Of a DNA stretch of 64,000 nt, positions 22,899 to 34,800 are shown one piece after another (position 1 is the stretch's first letter; each line of letters opens with the position of its first letter). Source of the DNA: Undaria pinnatifida. Taxonomy: Eukaryota > Sar > Phaeophyceae > Laminariales > Alariaceae. The position numbers and the translations under genes were made by a program. The stretch is from positions 9,342,006-9,406,005 of the forward strand of contig JABAKD010000021.1 in NCBI GenBank assembly GCA_012845835.1, written 5' to 3'. The notes under the pieces were generated by a model that had not been told where the DNA came from, did no database searches, and saw nothing but the letters and a program-made list of their open reading frames with translations.

Positions 22899-24568
22899 CA
22901 GGGCTTTTCACGGGTCGGGTCAAATCTCGCGGGTCGGGTCGGGTCGGGTCGGGTCAGCTGACCCGACCCGACCAGCGAGATTTTTGAGACGTCTTGACCC
23001 GACCCGACCCGACCCGCGAGATTTTCGAGACGTCTTGACCCGACCCGACCCGACCCGCGAGATTTTCGAGACGTCTTGACCCGACCCGACCCGACCCGCG
23101 AGATTTTGAAATCGTCCTGAACCGACCCGACCCGACCCGCGACAATCCGAGTGACCCGCGAGATTCGGGTCGTCTGGCGGGTCACGTTAACTTGACCCGT
23201 GACATTTCTCACGGGTCAAAGTCAAAAAGTTACGGGTCAAAGCATGTATACCTCGGTCGGTTGGTTGGTCCTTAGTCCCTCGTACTTTTCCCAGTATGTC
23301 GTGTTCTCTGCGTTTTTTACCGGCATTGTTTGCAGCTGATGATTAGACTACGTCATGTGGTGTGCGCGCGAGAAATAGGAAAGAAACCGCAACCCACACG
23401 CATGGACATGCCCGTACCGTTAGACCACCGGGTCGACCCACGAGCGACCCGACGAGCGAGCTAGTTATAAGCTACAAGAGTGCAATCTCCGGCCCCGGCA
23501 AGCAGCCTAGCTGAGCCGCCTCCGACAGCAAGCCCACAACTGGGGCAGTGGATCTGTCAGCAGGGGCTGCGATCCGCGAGGATGCGTTGCCTGCTGCTGG
23601 TGCTGGCTGCTGCCAGGGTGCTGCTGCTGTGCTGCTGCTGCTGCTTGCTGCTACTGCTGCTTCGACAACGGCTGCTCTTCTTCTTGCTTTTTTACGTTTG
23701 GTCACATTTCGTACTGGTATGATAATTCTCGAGCTAGCTACTACTACTACTACAACTACTACTACTGCTGTATCTATCTTCTATCTGTGCAGTCTCCAGC
23801 CCCGGCAAGCAGCCTAGCTGAGCCGCCTCCGGCAGCAAGCCCACAACTGGGGCGGTGGGTCTGTCAGCAGGGGCTGCGATCCGCGAGAATCCGGGCTCTG
23901 CTGCTGGTGCTTGCTGCTGCCAGTACTGAGTGCTGCTGCTGCTGCTGCTTCGAAGACGACTGCCCTTCCTTGCCTTTTTACGTTTGGTGACATTTCGTAC
24001 TGGTATGACCGTAATATTACTGCTGTTGTTGCGGCTTCAGTAGGTACGGGATTCGCGTCACACTGCCGTATGCCTTCGTACGAGTAGCTAGGGGTACTGC
24101 CTGGTGATTGTTCTGCACGCTGTGATGACATATGATCGGAGCATCGGCACGAGGGAGGCAGGAAGCCGAAAAAATGTTTGTATTTTATTGGCGGACCCGC
24201 GGGCCCGACCCGCGGGGCGCCTGCACGGCATCAATGTGGCTCTCAGCTGTAAGTTCGAAAAAGGCGGATCCGCCGGCTAGATCCGCGGGTTTGACCCGCG
24301 GGTCAGCCCAAAACAACTCACGGGTCACTATGGCTTGACCCGCGAAGTGACCCGTTTCTCGCGGGTCATGACCCGACCCGACCCGCGAGATTTTTAAAAC
24401 CTCTTGACCCGACCCGACCCGACCCGCGAGGTTTTGAAGCCTTTTGACCCGACCCGACCCGACCCGCGAGATTTTAAAACGTAATGACCCGACCCGACCC
24501 GACCCGCGAGATTTTGAAACCCCCTTGACCCGACCCGCGGGTCGGGTCATGACCCGTGAAAAGCCCTG
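22899..24568. mobile_element. Complete non-autonomous hAT-like element
   Basis: The ends are perfect 18-bp inverted repeats (cagggcttttcacgggtc at 22899; gacccgtgaaaagccctg ending at 24568). Flanking 8-bp direct repeats differ at one base: gaaaaaac (22891-22898) and gaaaaagc (24569-24576). CAGGG-type ends with an 8-bp target duplication are a recognised feature of the hAT superfamily. Subterminal regions consist of (gggtc)n and a 41-bp unit (gacccgacccgacccgaccc followed by gcgagatttt and a variable tail), about four units at each end in inverted orientation. The middle holds a 307-bp-period tandem duplication. No transposase is present, so it would need to be mobilised in trans. Confidence 0.85.
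23480..24009 (+). repeat. Tandem duplication inside the hAT-like element, period 307 bp
   Basis: Units at 23480-23724 and 23787-24009 share the opening (tccggccccggcaagcag in the first), ctgtcagcaggggctgcgat, a CTG-rich block and the ending tttacgtttggtsacatttc. In both units one plus frame reads QSPAPASSLAEPPP and then GLRSAR before a leucine/cysteine-rich CTG tract. The frame is preserved across the duplication for about 38 codons, then diverges. A protein seems unlikely given the CTG expansion. Confidence 0.8.
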
Positions 24569-24654
24569 GAAAAAGCACGCATCAGCCTAATTTTGTGGTG
24601 TCCTAAGAGTTTTTCTAGAAGAATGGTGCAACTGCGCCATAATTCACACATTAA

Positions 24655-24785
24655 TGGGAGTCGCCGACCTATCTACATCATTAATGAGGACACACAACCC
24701 GTAATACGCGCGATCGGAGTATCACACACATCTTGCAAAGACGAGTTTCGACAGAATATTTTATCTCACAGCTGTTGTATTTATT
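24655..24785 (-). repeat. Foldback tip fragment, minus orientation
   Basis: Carries gggagtcgccgacctat, aatgaggacacacaacccgt, gcgatcggagtatcacacac and ctcacagctg, the reverse complement of the family tip. It lies directly beside the hAT-like element's right end. Confidence 0.75.
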
Positions 24786-25104
24786 GTAATATATATTTTT
24801 TATGTATCTTTCCACGCATACTTACTTTCCAACTTCTGGATATGCCGTGGCCACAGATAGATGTCGTTCCTTCTACCCCCCGGTTCTTGCCTTCAACTTT
24901 TATCGCGCATTAAGTTCAGCAATCCCACTGCTCTCGTCGACTTTTCATCGAGTGTGCTGCTAACGCACGCCCTCCCACATTATGCTACGTAGTCAATTTG
25001 CGCACAGCAAAAAATCCCAACGTTTTTTTTCGGGTATTGTTTGTATGCACTTGGGGGTATTGGAACTCACGAAAGTTACCTTTAATACCAGGCTCCGATG
25101 ACAA

Positions 25105-25156
25105 CCTACCTGATAGGCCACCGGGACGATATATGTGACCGGCCTACCAGGTAGTT
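25105..25156. other. Imperfect 18-bp inverted repeat (hairpin)
   Basis: ctacctgataggccaccggg is followed after about 12 bases by gaccggcctaccaggtag, which can pair with it. It could be a remnant of a small inverted-repeat element or a structured RNA; no flanking gene supports a regulatory role. Confidence 0.45.
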
Positions 25157-25409
25157 TAGATAGCATTCACTAACCACAGACAAACACAGAACGAGTGTGC
25201 ACCGGCGGTGCGCTGGTGTGTACAATTTTAATTACCAACAGTCACAGCCCATCAACCAGCGGTCTCGTGTTGCGGGTTGTTTGCCATGCATGCTTGCACA
25301 AAAATTTGCAAACAGCCTGATCACAGCAATGATGTGATAAGTGCAGAGGCTGCAACAGTTCCATATTAAAACATATATTCTTTACAAGTGAAGCATATTA
25401 ACCTATAAC

Positions 25410-26130
25410 TCAAAATACACTCCAATTGTGAGATCGAAGATTTCGTCGAACTCATCTGGGCAAGCTGTGTGTGATACTCCTATCTATCGCGTGTATTACT
25501 GGGTGTGTGTCCTCATGAAGGACATAGGTCGGCGACTCCCCTTGGAACTACAGTGTAGCTTGCACCAGGGTCAACAGGGTGATGTTACTCAGTCTGTGCG
25601 CGGAAGCTATAAAACCCGTTTTTGTGGGGGACAAAATCTGACAGCTGTAGAATGAAATGCATTAGTTTATCAAGCGATACTGTAAGTCGTATAACCGGTG
25701 AGGAGAGGGCGGAGTTCTCACGCCTGGGCTTGAACAAGAAGGAGCGCGCCATCAGGGTTGATGAGGAGAAGGGGGATTTCCAAAAACCTGAGGTCGAATA
25801 GTTGTTGGAGATTTTTTTACGGGTAGTAGTGTTAGGTCTAGGCGATGGCGCAGGTTGGTAGGAAGACGGGGGCGTTAGGGGGAGGGGGGGGGGGGGTATG
25901 GGTTGGACATAGACGGCATGGATGGCTAGAAAGAAAATGAGGTGATATCAACCGCCTGGTAGCGTGTTTTACCCCATCTATATCCAGCAAATTTCGATTT
26001 TAGGTGGGGCGTTAAACAAGGGAGAGCGGGGGAGGGGGGCTCAATCTGTGCGCGGAACAATATTTTTATTCAGGAAAGAATGTGACGGTTGTGGAAGGAA
26101 TCGATCAGTTAATAATGTATATCCTGTCCT
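25410..26130 (+). mobile_element. Foldback-family repeat, long copy
   Basis: Tip at about 25410 (cactccaattgtgagatcga), then the usual blocks, the accggtgaggagagggcgga segment, a G-rich tract near 25875 and the ctcaatctgtgcgcggaac inner block near 26040. The right arm is missing or unrecognisable. Confidence 0.7.
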
Positions 26131-26399
26131 ACATAAAACCAGCGAAGGAAGGGCGGTGTGTTTGCAAGGGGCGGGGGGGAGGGGAAAGGGGAATATCGTT
26201 TTGTCGAAATATTACACCTTGAGCGGAGGGCGCCCGAATTGTTTTTGTTATGACACACGTCACGTCATTTTTCCCAGCTTCGAGCTTCCGAGAGGAGTTG
26301 GATACCAGACAAAATCCGCTCTTCAAAGCACTTATATTATATCCGATACAAACCGAACGCACACACACTGAATCCTACCTAAGCGGAACACAAGGGACG

Positions 26400-27650
26400 G
26401 TAGAGGGCACCCCCCCCTGCCCGCCCAATACAAGGCGTTCCAAAGTGCAACAACGCCGCACATACGAAATTGTGTTTAATCCGAACGCACAGAGGACGGT
26501 AAGCAGCTATGCGTTCGTTCCTAGGTGGAGAGGGAGGCTCCGGAGAGGCGTGGGATCGACAGGTTTTATTGCGCGGCGCGCGGACTCCTGTTTGCTGTGG
26601 CTGTACGGTGAAGCCTTGACACCATAGAGTATCCGATATTAAACTCGTATCTATGGTACCAGCGTGTGTACCTGCTGTGGTCCCATGTGGTACCACGAGG
26701 GTACCGCTGTGACAAAATATATGTCTTGCCTTTCCTTGCGGCCGAGATGCAGCACAATCCCTGCTCCCACAGGCGAACCTTGACACTGCAGCAGCATTTA
26801 CGATTCCCGCGGCTACAGCAGCAGTCGAACACTACCAGTTGATGCTTTATGTGTGTGTTGAAGTGGCCGCTGAGGGCGGGACTTAGGTGCCCTATTTTGA
26901 CGAGGCGACAAATCATGGTTGGGTCCTATTGCTGCGGTACTGCTGTACAGCACCCCGGAATTATTTGATACCAGGTAGCACTAAAACGGCCGACGTTCGG
27001 GTGTGCGCTTGCATGCGAATCAGGCAAAGCCGGCGGGCCTCTGTTCCAAGGGTACCCAGGTCTCCAAGAAAGAAAAGAAATGAATGGTAAACGGATTGCA
27101 GATTCCCCGGGTCTATGGACGATGACCAAGGAAGTTGGACAATGATAGGCAGGTTGGTTAGTTTGGTTGTTCCGTGGGTGTGCTGGTTGTGAGCCAGAAC
27201 GTATCGCCAAACCACCAAGAAAGGGCCGCATCAAACACGTCCCTTGCTATTACGAAACCCCTCTGATAATGTATCCGTAAAACTTGTAACTGTCACACAA
27301 GGTTTGTAACAGCACTATTTAACTACCGTATCTCGTGGCCAACTCCATTGACGGCGGCTGATATGATGGGCACAACGTCTGCTACCTGCGTTTTGTTTGC
27401 ACATGTCCTGTACACCACCAACCACTGCTGTCGTCTGTCGCCACTGTTCAAAAAACATAATTTGGTTCAGTAGACTAGTCAATATCTTTCAAATTTCCCC
27501 GTATATATCATTTTCTGTGGCTTGGGAGGGAGAGCAGCTGGCTACATGTCTACCGCAGTTATTTATGTTGCTGGTTTCTCTTTCGTCACACTAACGCCTG
27601 TCAAAAATCTAGAGTCCGTGGTCACAACAAGGTGCTGGAGCCCTACAAAG
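26400..27650. other. Region without recognised gene
   Basis: Open frames up to about 135 codons exist on both strands and overlap each other; none carries a recognisable domain. Around 26670-26705 there is a cluster of ggtacc/gtacc words within a partly palindromic stretch. Nothing else supported. Confidence 0.35.
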
Positions 27651-27657
27651 ATTCCGC

Positions 27658-28340
27658 CAGTCGAAAACGGCCCTTTTCGACTGGACTTTTTTCCGACTAG
27701 AATCATCCGGTCCTTCTTGTTATCGTCGGTCGAGTCGATTTTACAGTTTTTGTGCTCTTCCTAGAGGCGGTCGGTGTGAGGGAGTACTGCTGTACAGCTG
27801 TCGAAATCGGTTGGCAGCTCCGTGCTTCGCGCTTTCTCCGCGAGCAACGGCTCGACGAACCCTCGTCCCAGCGAGAGCGTGGCTTTGGGCTCAGCCGAAA
27901 GCTGCCGAAGCTACGTTCGTGGAGTTTCACTCAGCCGAGAGCCACTAAAGCTACAGAAGGCGCAGCCGTTGTTGGCAGCATGGGCTCGATACCGCGCGCT
28001 GCTGCCGTCGTGAGATACGCGCTCCTGGCGAGCGGAACTAGCAATGCGCCACGCTGACCCGCTGCGAAAAGCAACTGTGATAGCGACGCCAGCGTCGGAG
28101 CCTTGTATGTTACTTCAGTGTGGTACCGGGTATGGGTGTGCAGCCTTGCGGCCGTGTGGGTCTGTGTTTGGTGGTGGGATGAACGACGCGATCGCTTTAA
28201 AAAACACGTGTAAAGCTTTTGTGACTAAGTTTTTCGACTGGAGGATCTAGTCGAAAAGTAGAGTTTTTCCACAGGATACGCCAGAACAGTCGGAATTCTG
28301 AGTCGAAAAAAGTTAAGTAAAAAAAGCCCTTTTTCGACTG
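27658..28340. mobile_element. Possible short DNA transposon with CAGTCGAAAA ends
   Basis: The left boundary reads cagtcgaaaacggccc and the right boundary, reverse-complemented, reads cagtcgaaaaagggct. Extra copies of the same word in both orientations occur near each end (ttttcgactgg, ctagtcgaaaag, gagtcgaaaaaag). The flanking eight bases do not match, so a target duplication is not supported. The interior has no recognised gene. Confidence 0.4.
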
Positions 28341-28674
28341 TGTAAGTATAAAGGCCTAAAACCGCAAAATACAGAAGACGGCGCACAAGTAAAAAGGTCC
28401 AATGTGCAAACTGAACTCCCATGGCCGCGGGTATCCACTCAACTACAGCATAGAGTTCGCCCGTTCCCACAACTAGCTAACTGGCGGCTACAAACTACAT
28501 ACAGCGGTTTCGGGCTGCCTGCACCGTACGAACCGCACAGTGGTCGTGAGTATTGACGAACGCGCCTGCTGTCTGGAGTTCTGTCAGAGTGACGACCCGC
28601 AGGCATGCAGTAAAACAAGAGCAAACGAACCAAAAACCAACACACAAATATCAATGATCGGCCCAGTATTTCTC

Positions 28675-29535
28675 ACCTTGTAACTACAGTGTGGCTATCA
28701 GGGTCAACAGAGTGATGTTTTGCGGTCAGTGCGCGGAAACTATGAAAAAAAACCCGTTTCTGAGGGGGACGAAATCTGACAGCTAGCTGTGGAATGAAAT
28801 GCATCAGTTTATCAAGTGAATCCTGTAAATCGAATATCCGGTGAGGGGAGGGCGGAGATTTTAAGGACGTGGGGGCCTGATTTTGATCAATAGGCGGGTC
28901 GGGAGGGGGGAAGGGGGGGGAGGGGACGGACGGGGGGGGCAGGTCTATTTGTGCGTGAAACTATGAATATTTCTTGTGGGGGAGGGGGAGGAATGTGGCG
29001 GGGGGGGCCGGGGGCGGGGGGGGGCGGCTTTAGGTTGCATAGATGTATGGGGTTGGCTATGCGCGTGGTGCCAGTCTGGGCGATGGTGCGGGTGGTGGGT
29101 GAAGGAGGGGGCGTTGGGGACGGGGGTGGGTGGGAAATGCAGCAGCGGCATCTGGACGGCTATGAAACGATAACGAGGCGATATCTAGGGCGTGGAAGTG
29201 TTTATATACCACAGCAAAAATATTCTGATATTGACAAAGACGACCGCCGTATAACGGGTATACTAAACACATCAATGATATTCAGTTGACACACCAACCG
29301 GCTCCTTCTGTAGCCTTTGTTTTTTTGGCCCTGCTGCTACATGTGATCGAATTGCGATAGTACCACTGACTTTATTACCCTAGCGTAGGCTACACTTTTG
29401 TTCCAAGGGGAGTCGCCAGCCTATATACTTGATAATGAGGACACACCCATTAGAGTACGCGATCGTAGTATCACACACAGCTTGCAAATATCAGTTCCGA
29501 TAAAACCTTCGACGTAACAGCTGGAGTGTATAGAC
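28675..29535. mobile_element. Foldback-family copy lacking its left tip
   Basis: Starts within the family at ttgtaactacagtgtggctatc (28679), follows the plus-arm order through accggtgaggg- or atccggtgagg-type wording and G-rich sequence (28895-29115). It closes with a minus-orientation tip at about 29400-29535 (gggagtcgccagcctata to cagctggagtgtat). This looks like a foldback element whose left 150 bp has been lost. Confidence 0.6.
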
Positions 29536-29859
29536 TATTCATTTTTACAATTGTGTGTTTGCGTTATTAAGTTAGAGCAATTCAATGTAAAAATTTGAGA
29601 AGATAATCCCGCCGAGCGAACGTCGAAGAAATAATTTGCCAAAAACGGCATGGAGATTCCTGTTTGAGCTGATTTGACTGAAAAATTTAGAGTGATACTT
29701 CGTCAATAACGACCAGATCACACGATTGGCCTACCAACACCGGGCACACTGCCACAATAACCAGAGAGCACGAGCGCACAACCCACACGGAGGTACACAG
29801 CCCTGATCGCTGTGCGCTGTGCTTGGCAGCGGTAGACACAACCCAACATTGATGCGGAG

Positions 29860-30520
29860 GGACCAAAGAGTAGCTGGGGAAGCATGGCACGTACGGGCAA
29901 CCTCAAGGGTAGGTGCTAGTGAGCCAGCGCTCCCGCGCTCTCCACGACGTGACCTCGGTCTCTGCTGCTGCGTGATATCGTATTCGGTGCTAATTTTGTC
30001 AACTACCGTCGCTATCCCACAACGCTATCGCCGAAGCCTCCACCGCCACCGCCACCCACGCCGCACGGCTGCCGCCGCCGGTACTGCTGCTGCTGCTGTT
30101 GTGCTGCGGCTGCGGTTGGTGTCTCTTGCGTCTGTTTCAAAAAATATATAAAAAACTAGCTGTTCTGTTGTTGTGATGATCGTGGTGATCGAGCCAGGCC
30201 GAGCTGCTGTGCCGCAACTCATCTGGCGGGGCCATCGCCACCGGCACCTCCGCCTCGGTCCCCGCCGTTGCTGCTGCTGCTGCCGCTGCCGTTCTGTTGC
30301 TGCTGTGCTGCTGTTTGTCTCATGGTGCTGTGCTGGGCCTGCCCCTGTCGGCAAGTTAAGTCTAGTTGCTACGGCACCGTGTCTAAACACAAAAATTTAT
30401 GATGCCTCCTCGCTCCCCGCCTGTGATATGGAGGCCGTGTACGCCTTTTCTGCGATTCGCTCACCGCAAACACAACCAAGAGCATGCCCGAGTGAATCTG
30501 GCCTTTCTTTAGCATGATGG
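29860..30520. other. CTG/GCC-rich low-complexity region
   Basis: Triplet-rich stretches (about 30040-30130 and 30240-30330) give glutamine-, arginine- or alanine-rich translations in all frames. The overlapping open frames on both strands are best explained by composition. No gene called. Confidence 0.4.
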
Positions 30521-30769
30521 GAGATTTTTAGTGAAGTATTTCAACTCAAATATTCCAGGCTAATATATCGCTGTCGATTCAACCAACAGCACTCCAACGC
30601 GTTGGTCTGCGTGTCCGTGTGGTCAATCAATCCATACATTGGACTATACGATATAGTCTAGACTAGACAACTTTTTTTTTTTGCACCAAAGATTTTTCGT
30701 TTTTTCTCACCACCTGATGAACTGCTCCAGTGTGATGCGATATGCCATAGACTAGTCTATACTATAAAA

Positions 30770-31245
30770 ACTACAATATACTCTAACTGTGAGATCGAAT
30801 ATTTTGTCGAAACTCATCTTTGCAAGCTGTGTATGAAACTCCGATCGCGCGTATCACGGGTTGTGTGTCCTCATTAGGGTTATAGGTCGGCGAGTCCTTT
30901 CGAGACTACAGTGTAGCTATCAGGGTCAACAGGGTGATGTGAGCCAGTTTGTGCGCGGAAACTGTAAAACCCGTTTCTGATGGCAACGAAATCTGACAGC
31001 TGTGGAAGGAAATTAATGTGTGTATCTAGTGAATCCTGTAAATCGAATAACCGGTGAGGGATTGGCGGAGTTTTCAAGGACTTGGGGCCCTGGTTTTGAT
31101 CAGAAGGGGGGGGGGGGGGGGGGAGGGGCGGGGGGACAGACGGGGCAGCTCAATTTGTGCGTGGAAACTTTAAACGTTTCAAGGCGATTTATCTGACGGT
31201 TTTGGAAAGAATGCACCAGTTTATCATAGGAGGGGGGGGTGCGGG
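30770..31245 (+). mobile_element. Foldback-family repeat copy
   Basis: Tip (atatactctaactgtgagatc) at about 30775, then gtgtatgaaactccgatcgc, gtcggcgagtcctttcg, cgcggaaactgtaaaacccg, accggtgagggattggcgg and a G tract at 31106-31135 followed by a second at 31230. The copy ends abruptly near 31245. Confidence 0.7.
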
Positions 31246-31606
31246 GCGGGGCCGTTCAACCTGGGAGTGTTAATATTTGAAATATCGTTGTGCACCCACG
31301 CCCAGGCCGCCGAGAGCACGATCAGGCACGATTCCTTTCTTCACGATTACAAACATAACGTATATCTGCATCGATCGGGGGAAGACCGATGGTATCTCGT
31401 TGCCGAAATCTGTGATGCGCATGTGCTTGATCATGTTGGTAGAATGTGTGGTATTTTCTTCGCTTTTGTTCGTTTGTTTGTTCGTTTTGCACAAGCAACA
31501 CAACTCGCTTGAACCGTTTACGAACGCACATACACACGCTCTCCGCCCACCAGTATCTGGGATTGAAGAGACAAATAACAACCTGTATCTTGACGTAATA
31601 ACATAC

Positions 31607-31852
31607 CGGTCGAGGCGAGGGGTGCTGTCGACGCATCCGCGCTCGCTTCCTGTGCCTCGGTTTAAGCACTTCGCCTTCCATGTTGCTTCTTCCTCTCGCT
31701 AATTCTTCGATTCGCCGTCGTCTAGCGATGAATTCGTGAATCACGAAATCCAGCATTATTTGGTCCAGCGAGCGACCGCTTATAAGTTGTAAACAATACC
31801 TCTGTCCGCGTGTTCTACCAGTCTTTCCAGTACTGTCTCGTGCGGCATCCAC
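31607..31852 (-). CDS. Possible first exon of an unidentified gene
   Basis: On the minus strand an ATG at 31852 opens an 82-codon frame, basic in its second half (FIARRRRIEELARGR). It can end at a good donor (gtatgt, plus-strand 31601-31606 as acatac). The frame continues beyond it but changes to low-quality sequence, which fits an intron. No following exon was found before the foldback copy at 31245. Family unknown; a transposase N-terminus is one possibility. Confidence 0.2.
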
Positions 31853-31859
31853 TTAGTAT

Positions 31860-34800
31860 CCCCACAAACGCGACCCACCAAACAATGCTTGCTGTTGGTT
31901 CATACTTAGCACAGAAATATGAACCATAACGCCGGATTTTCTATAAAACAACAAATTCATTGTTCAACACAAATACTTCAAGGACGTCAGCTGTGAGCTC
32001 CACGAATGCAGGGTCGAGACACTCATCTCTTTCCAGCTGCGTTTTTGGTACTTGTAATATACTATGTCAGGTGAGATTCTTCACATAATGGGAGGGGTCC
32101 CGTCTTTATTTTTTTTTTTGTACACCAGTTCTCGCTCCCTACTATTTTTTTTTATATGGTACCTTGTAGACTACATACGTTAATTATGCGAGGGACGTAG
32201 GTCTAATGTTTCGTTGTTCGTGTGTTGATGTGAGGGTAGTCCTTTTCGGAACCATTTTCACAAAAATCTCGGAACAAAAAAGTTGACCAATAGTTAGGTG
32301 TATGCTATGCAAGTCCCCGGGCGCTCTCGCGTGAGCATTCACATAAGCAAAACCGAATGCCGAATCCCTATTAACTCTCAAGATCTAGAAGTAGTAGCAC
32401 CGTTGGTGCAATAGGCCTCGTTTTATATGCTACATAAGCTCATTGCTGAACCCTTCTTTGTAGACGGTCAAACGACTATAAACTCACAGACAGCTGGTGG
32501 TGCGTTACGACTATGGACTAAGCACACAACGAGCTGTTGGTGCGCCTCTCAGCCGTCTGACGTTGTTGTTCCCCCGGCAAAATGTTCTTATTTACTTACC
32601 GCGCACAGATCGATGGTGAACTAAACATCTTCGCATCGTCCTGTTGGCCCTTGCGCCAGCTAGCTTCAACACTTTTTTGTCAGTGATCTCTTATCCCACT
32701 TGAGCACATACCCACCCAGCGACACGCGCGGTCGTAATATCACGCACAGCTTGTCAATGTGAGCTTCAAAGAAATTCTCCATCTCATTACAATGGCAATA
32801 AGACGCGCGAAGCGCGCTAAGTGGAGCCTTTTTTTATGGGTTTGCGAGGGAAAATGCCCTTTAGTATCTATCTGATAGAGCATTCCTGTACGAGGTAGGG
32901 TGCCTCGAATTACTTGCTCTGTATTTGTGTTTGTGTGCGTATGTTTCCGTCAAATTCTCGGCCACGTTTTACTGCCGCACTCAGCGTACACGGCACCAAA
33001 GCCAGTTCCGGTGGGTCACAAGCACGCATAATTTACAGACAAATATTCTCGTCGTGATCTTTTCGCGTAAGTCGTGGATAGTTCGTCATAATAGGTGCGA
33101 CATCGGGTGTGATTTACAGGCACCAACCTTTGGGTGTGCGACACGTTGTGATTTGACGGGCATTGCTGGGCTACGTTATATTCAAGTAGAGTATGGGTTT
33201 CCCTTATGCTTTTCGTGATCTGTGATCGATGATAAAGGTTGTCAGCCCTCAAAAAAAAAAAAAAAATAAACAAAAGAACTAGAGTCTACCTGCCGCCACG
33301 AACTTTGTTGACCGACTACGTTTGAACGTACCACAAATGTATTGGTTTGAGCATCCGGACCGAGCAAGTGGCGACCTTGTTTGTGCTCAAAATATAAGCA
33401 GGTTGCCGTCTTTTCCCTCTTCGTCTGATAACCATTCTTGCGAGAGGTGGGGTTCGGGGTAAATGATTGTGAACTTAAGTTTTTGGCCATAGCGGAAGTC
33501 ACTTTCTCATTAACCATCAAAAGTGGTCTTTGAATTTTCTCTGAAATTCGATGATTTCACGTTCGCCTGCGCACACCGGTAGTATTTATACAATAAACGT
33601 CACACTTCTCAAAAACTCGCATGATGTGCACGTATTACAGCGATAATTTTCTTGGTGGCGCGGGTAACGAATGAACTCGAGTGAGGAGCGTATCCTCAAG
33701 ACCAAGCGCACAAGGAATAATACATCTGCTGCACAACCCGCATTTATTGACCGTGTGGGGGGTTGTCTGCTCGGACACGAGGACATGTCTGGCCGATGTG
33801 GACATTTCCGTCACCCTTGGTGCTACCTTACATCGATTTCGAGTTATGGTGTTGAAAGTACGAACCTTGGAGTCAAACTGTAGTTTATGCGCAGTCCGTG
33901 CGAGTAGTCGATTCGCACGAAAGAGATAAAGCACTGTGTAGTAAAAACCTACGTTGAATCTTACAAAAAATCTGTGGTGGAAATTTGACGTAAACGTGAA
34001 TTGGAGTATGTTCAGGTTGTCCCGTTGTCCTGGTATTCTACCGGACAACGGGCATTGTTTCGTGGTGATCATGGGGTCATGCACCCCAGCATGATCACTC
34101 TCCTTTCTCTCCCTCTTTTCCCTTCTTTCCTCTCCTGCTCTCTTTGGTCTCAAGCGCCCTTTCCAAGATATCCCTTTTTATTCTCCTGATCACAAGTGAT
34201 CTTAACAGGCACTTCGGTGCCACATCTCGATTTGCATACCAGGTAGAAGACAACCCCCACCCAACCAATGCCTTTACAGACTATTCACGTATGGAACCCG
34301 GTCATTAAGACCAATCAATCGCAACCAAATCGATAACTATATTGTACCACTCGTCACGATTGGAAGAGACATGGCAGATGATGTACGAGCAAGATACGGC
34401 TGGTGCCAGTGTAATGCAATTCGTGGGGTGTTCCCGATGACGATAAGTGCTGCCGCTATACAGCTGGCAATCGCGGGCTGTGGCAAGAGTTTATTTTTAT
34501 GCCGATTAGCCAGACTATGTTTCTTATTTTTTCTATTCGCTTATAACAACTCTTGACCCGCGGCTCATGATACCGGCGCCCTACCAAAAGCAGAAGAGGT
34601 TGGCTAGTTTTGTGGGCACTCACCCAACCATATATATGTGCACTGGGCACCGCCTCTGCGTTAGCCGGCGGATTCATTGATTCCGTGCCGCCTGTCGACC
34701 GTTTACAAATTTCATAGTTGGAGATGTTCTTTTCGCACGTTTGCTGCCCATTCTTGATCCCCCCGAAAACTACTTGTATGTATCACTCTATTCGACGCGT

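Noticed and set aside
27658-28340. CAGTCGAAAA-ended segment as a proven hAT insertion
   Set aside because: Flanking eight-base sequences (gattccgc and tgtaagta) do not match, so insertion by transposition is not shown; listed only as possible.
30025-30390. 121-codon glutamine/arginine/alanine-rich minus frame
   Set aside because: Triplet-repeat composition with an equally long overlapping plus frame; no independent coding evidence.
33635-34153. 172-codon minus-strand frame
   Set aside because: No domain, no good splice context and several overlapping plus frames; kept only as a mention under the unassigned region.
34728-34777. MFFSHVCCPF frame ending at a gtatgt donor as the first LRR exon
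   Set aside because: The donor leaves phase 1, while the next known exon (36518) must be entered in phase 2.
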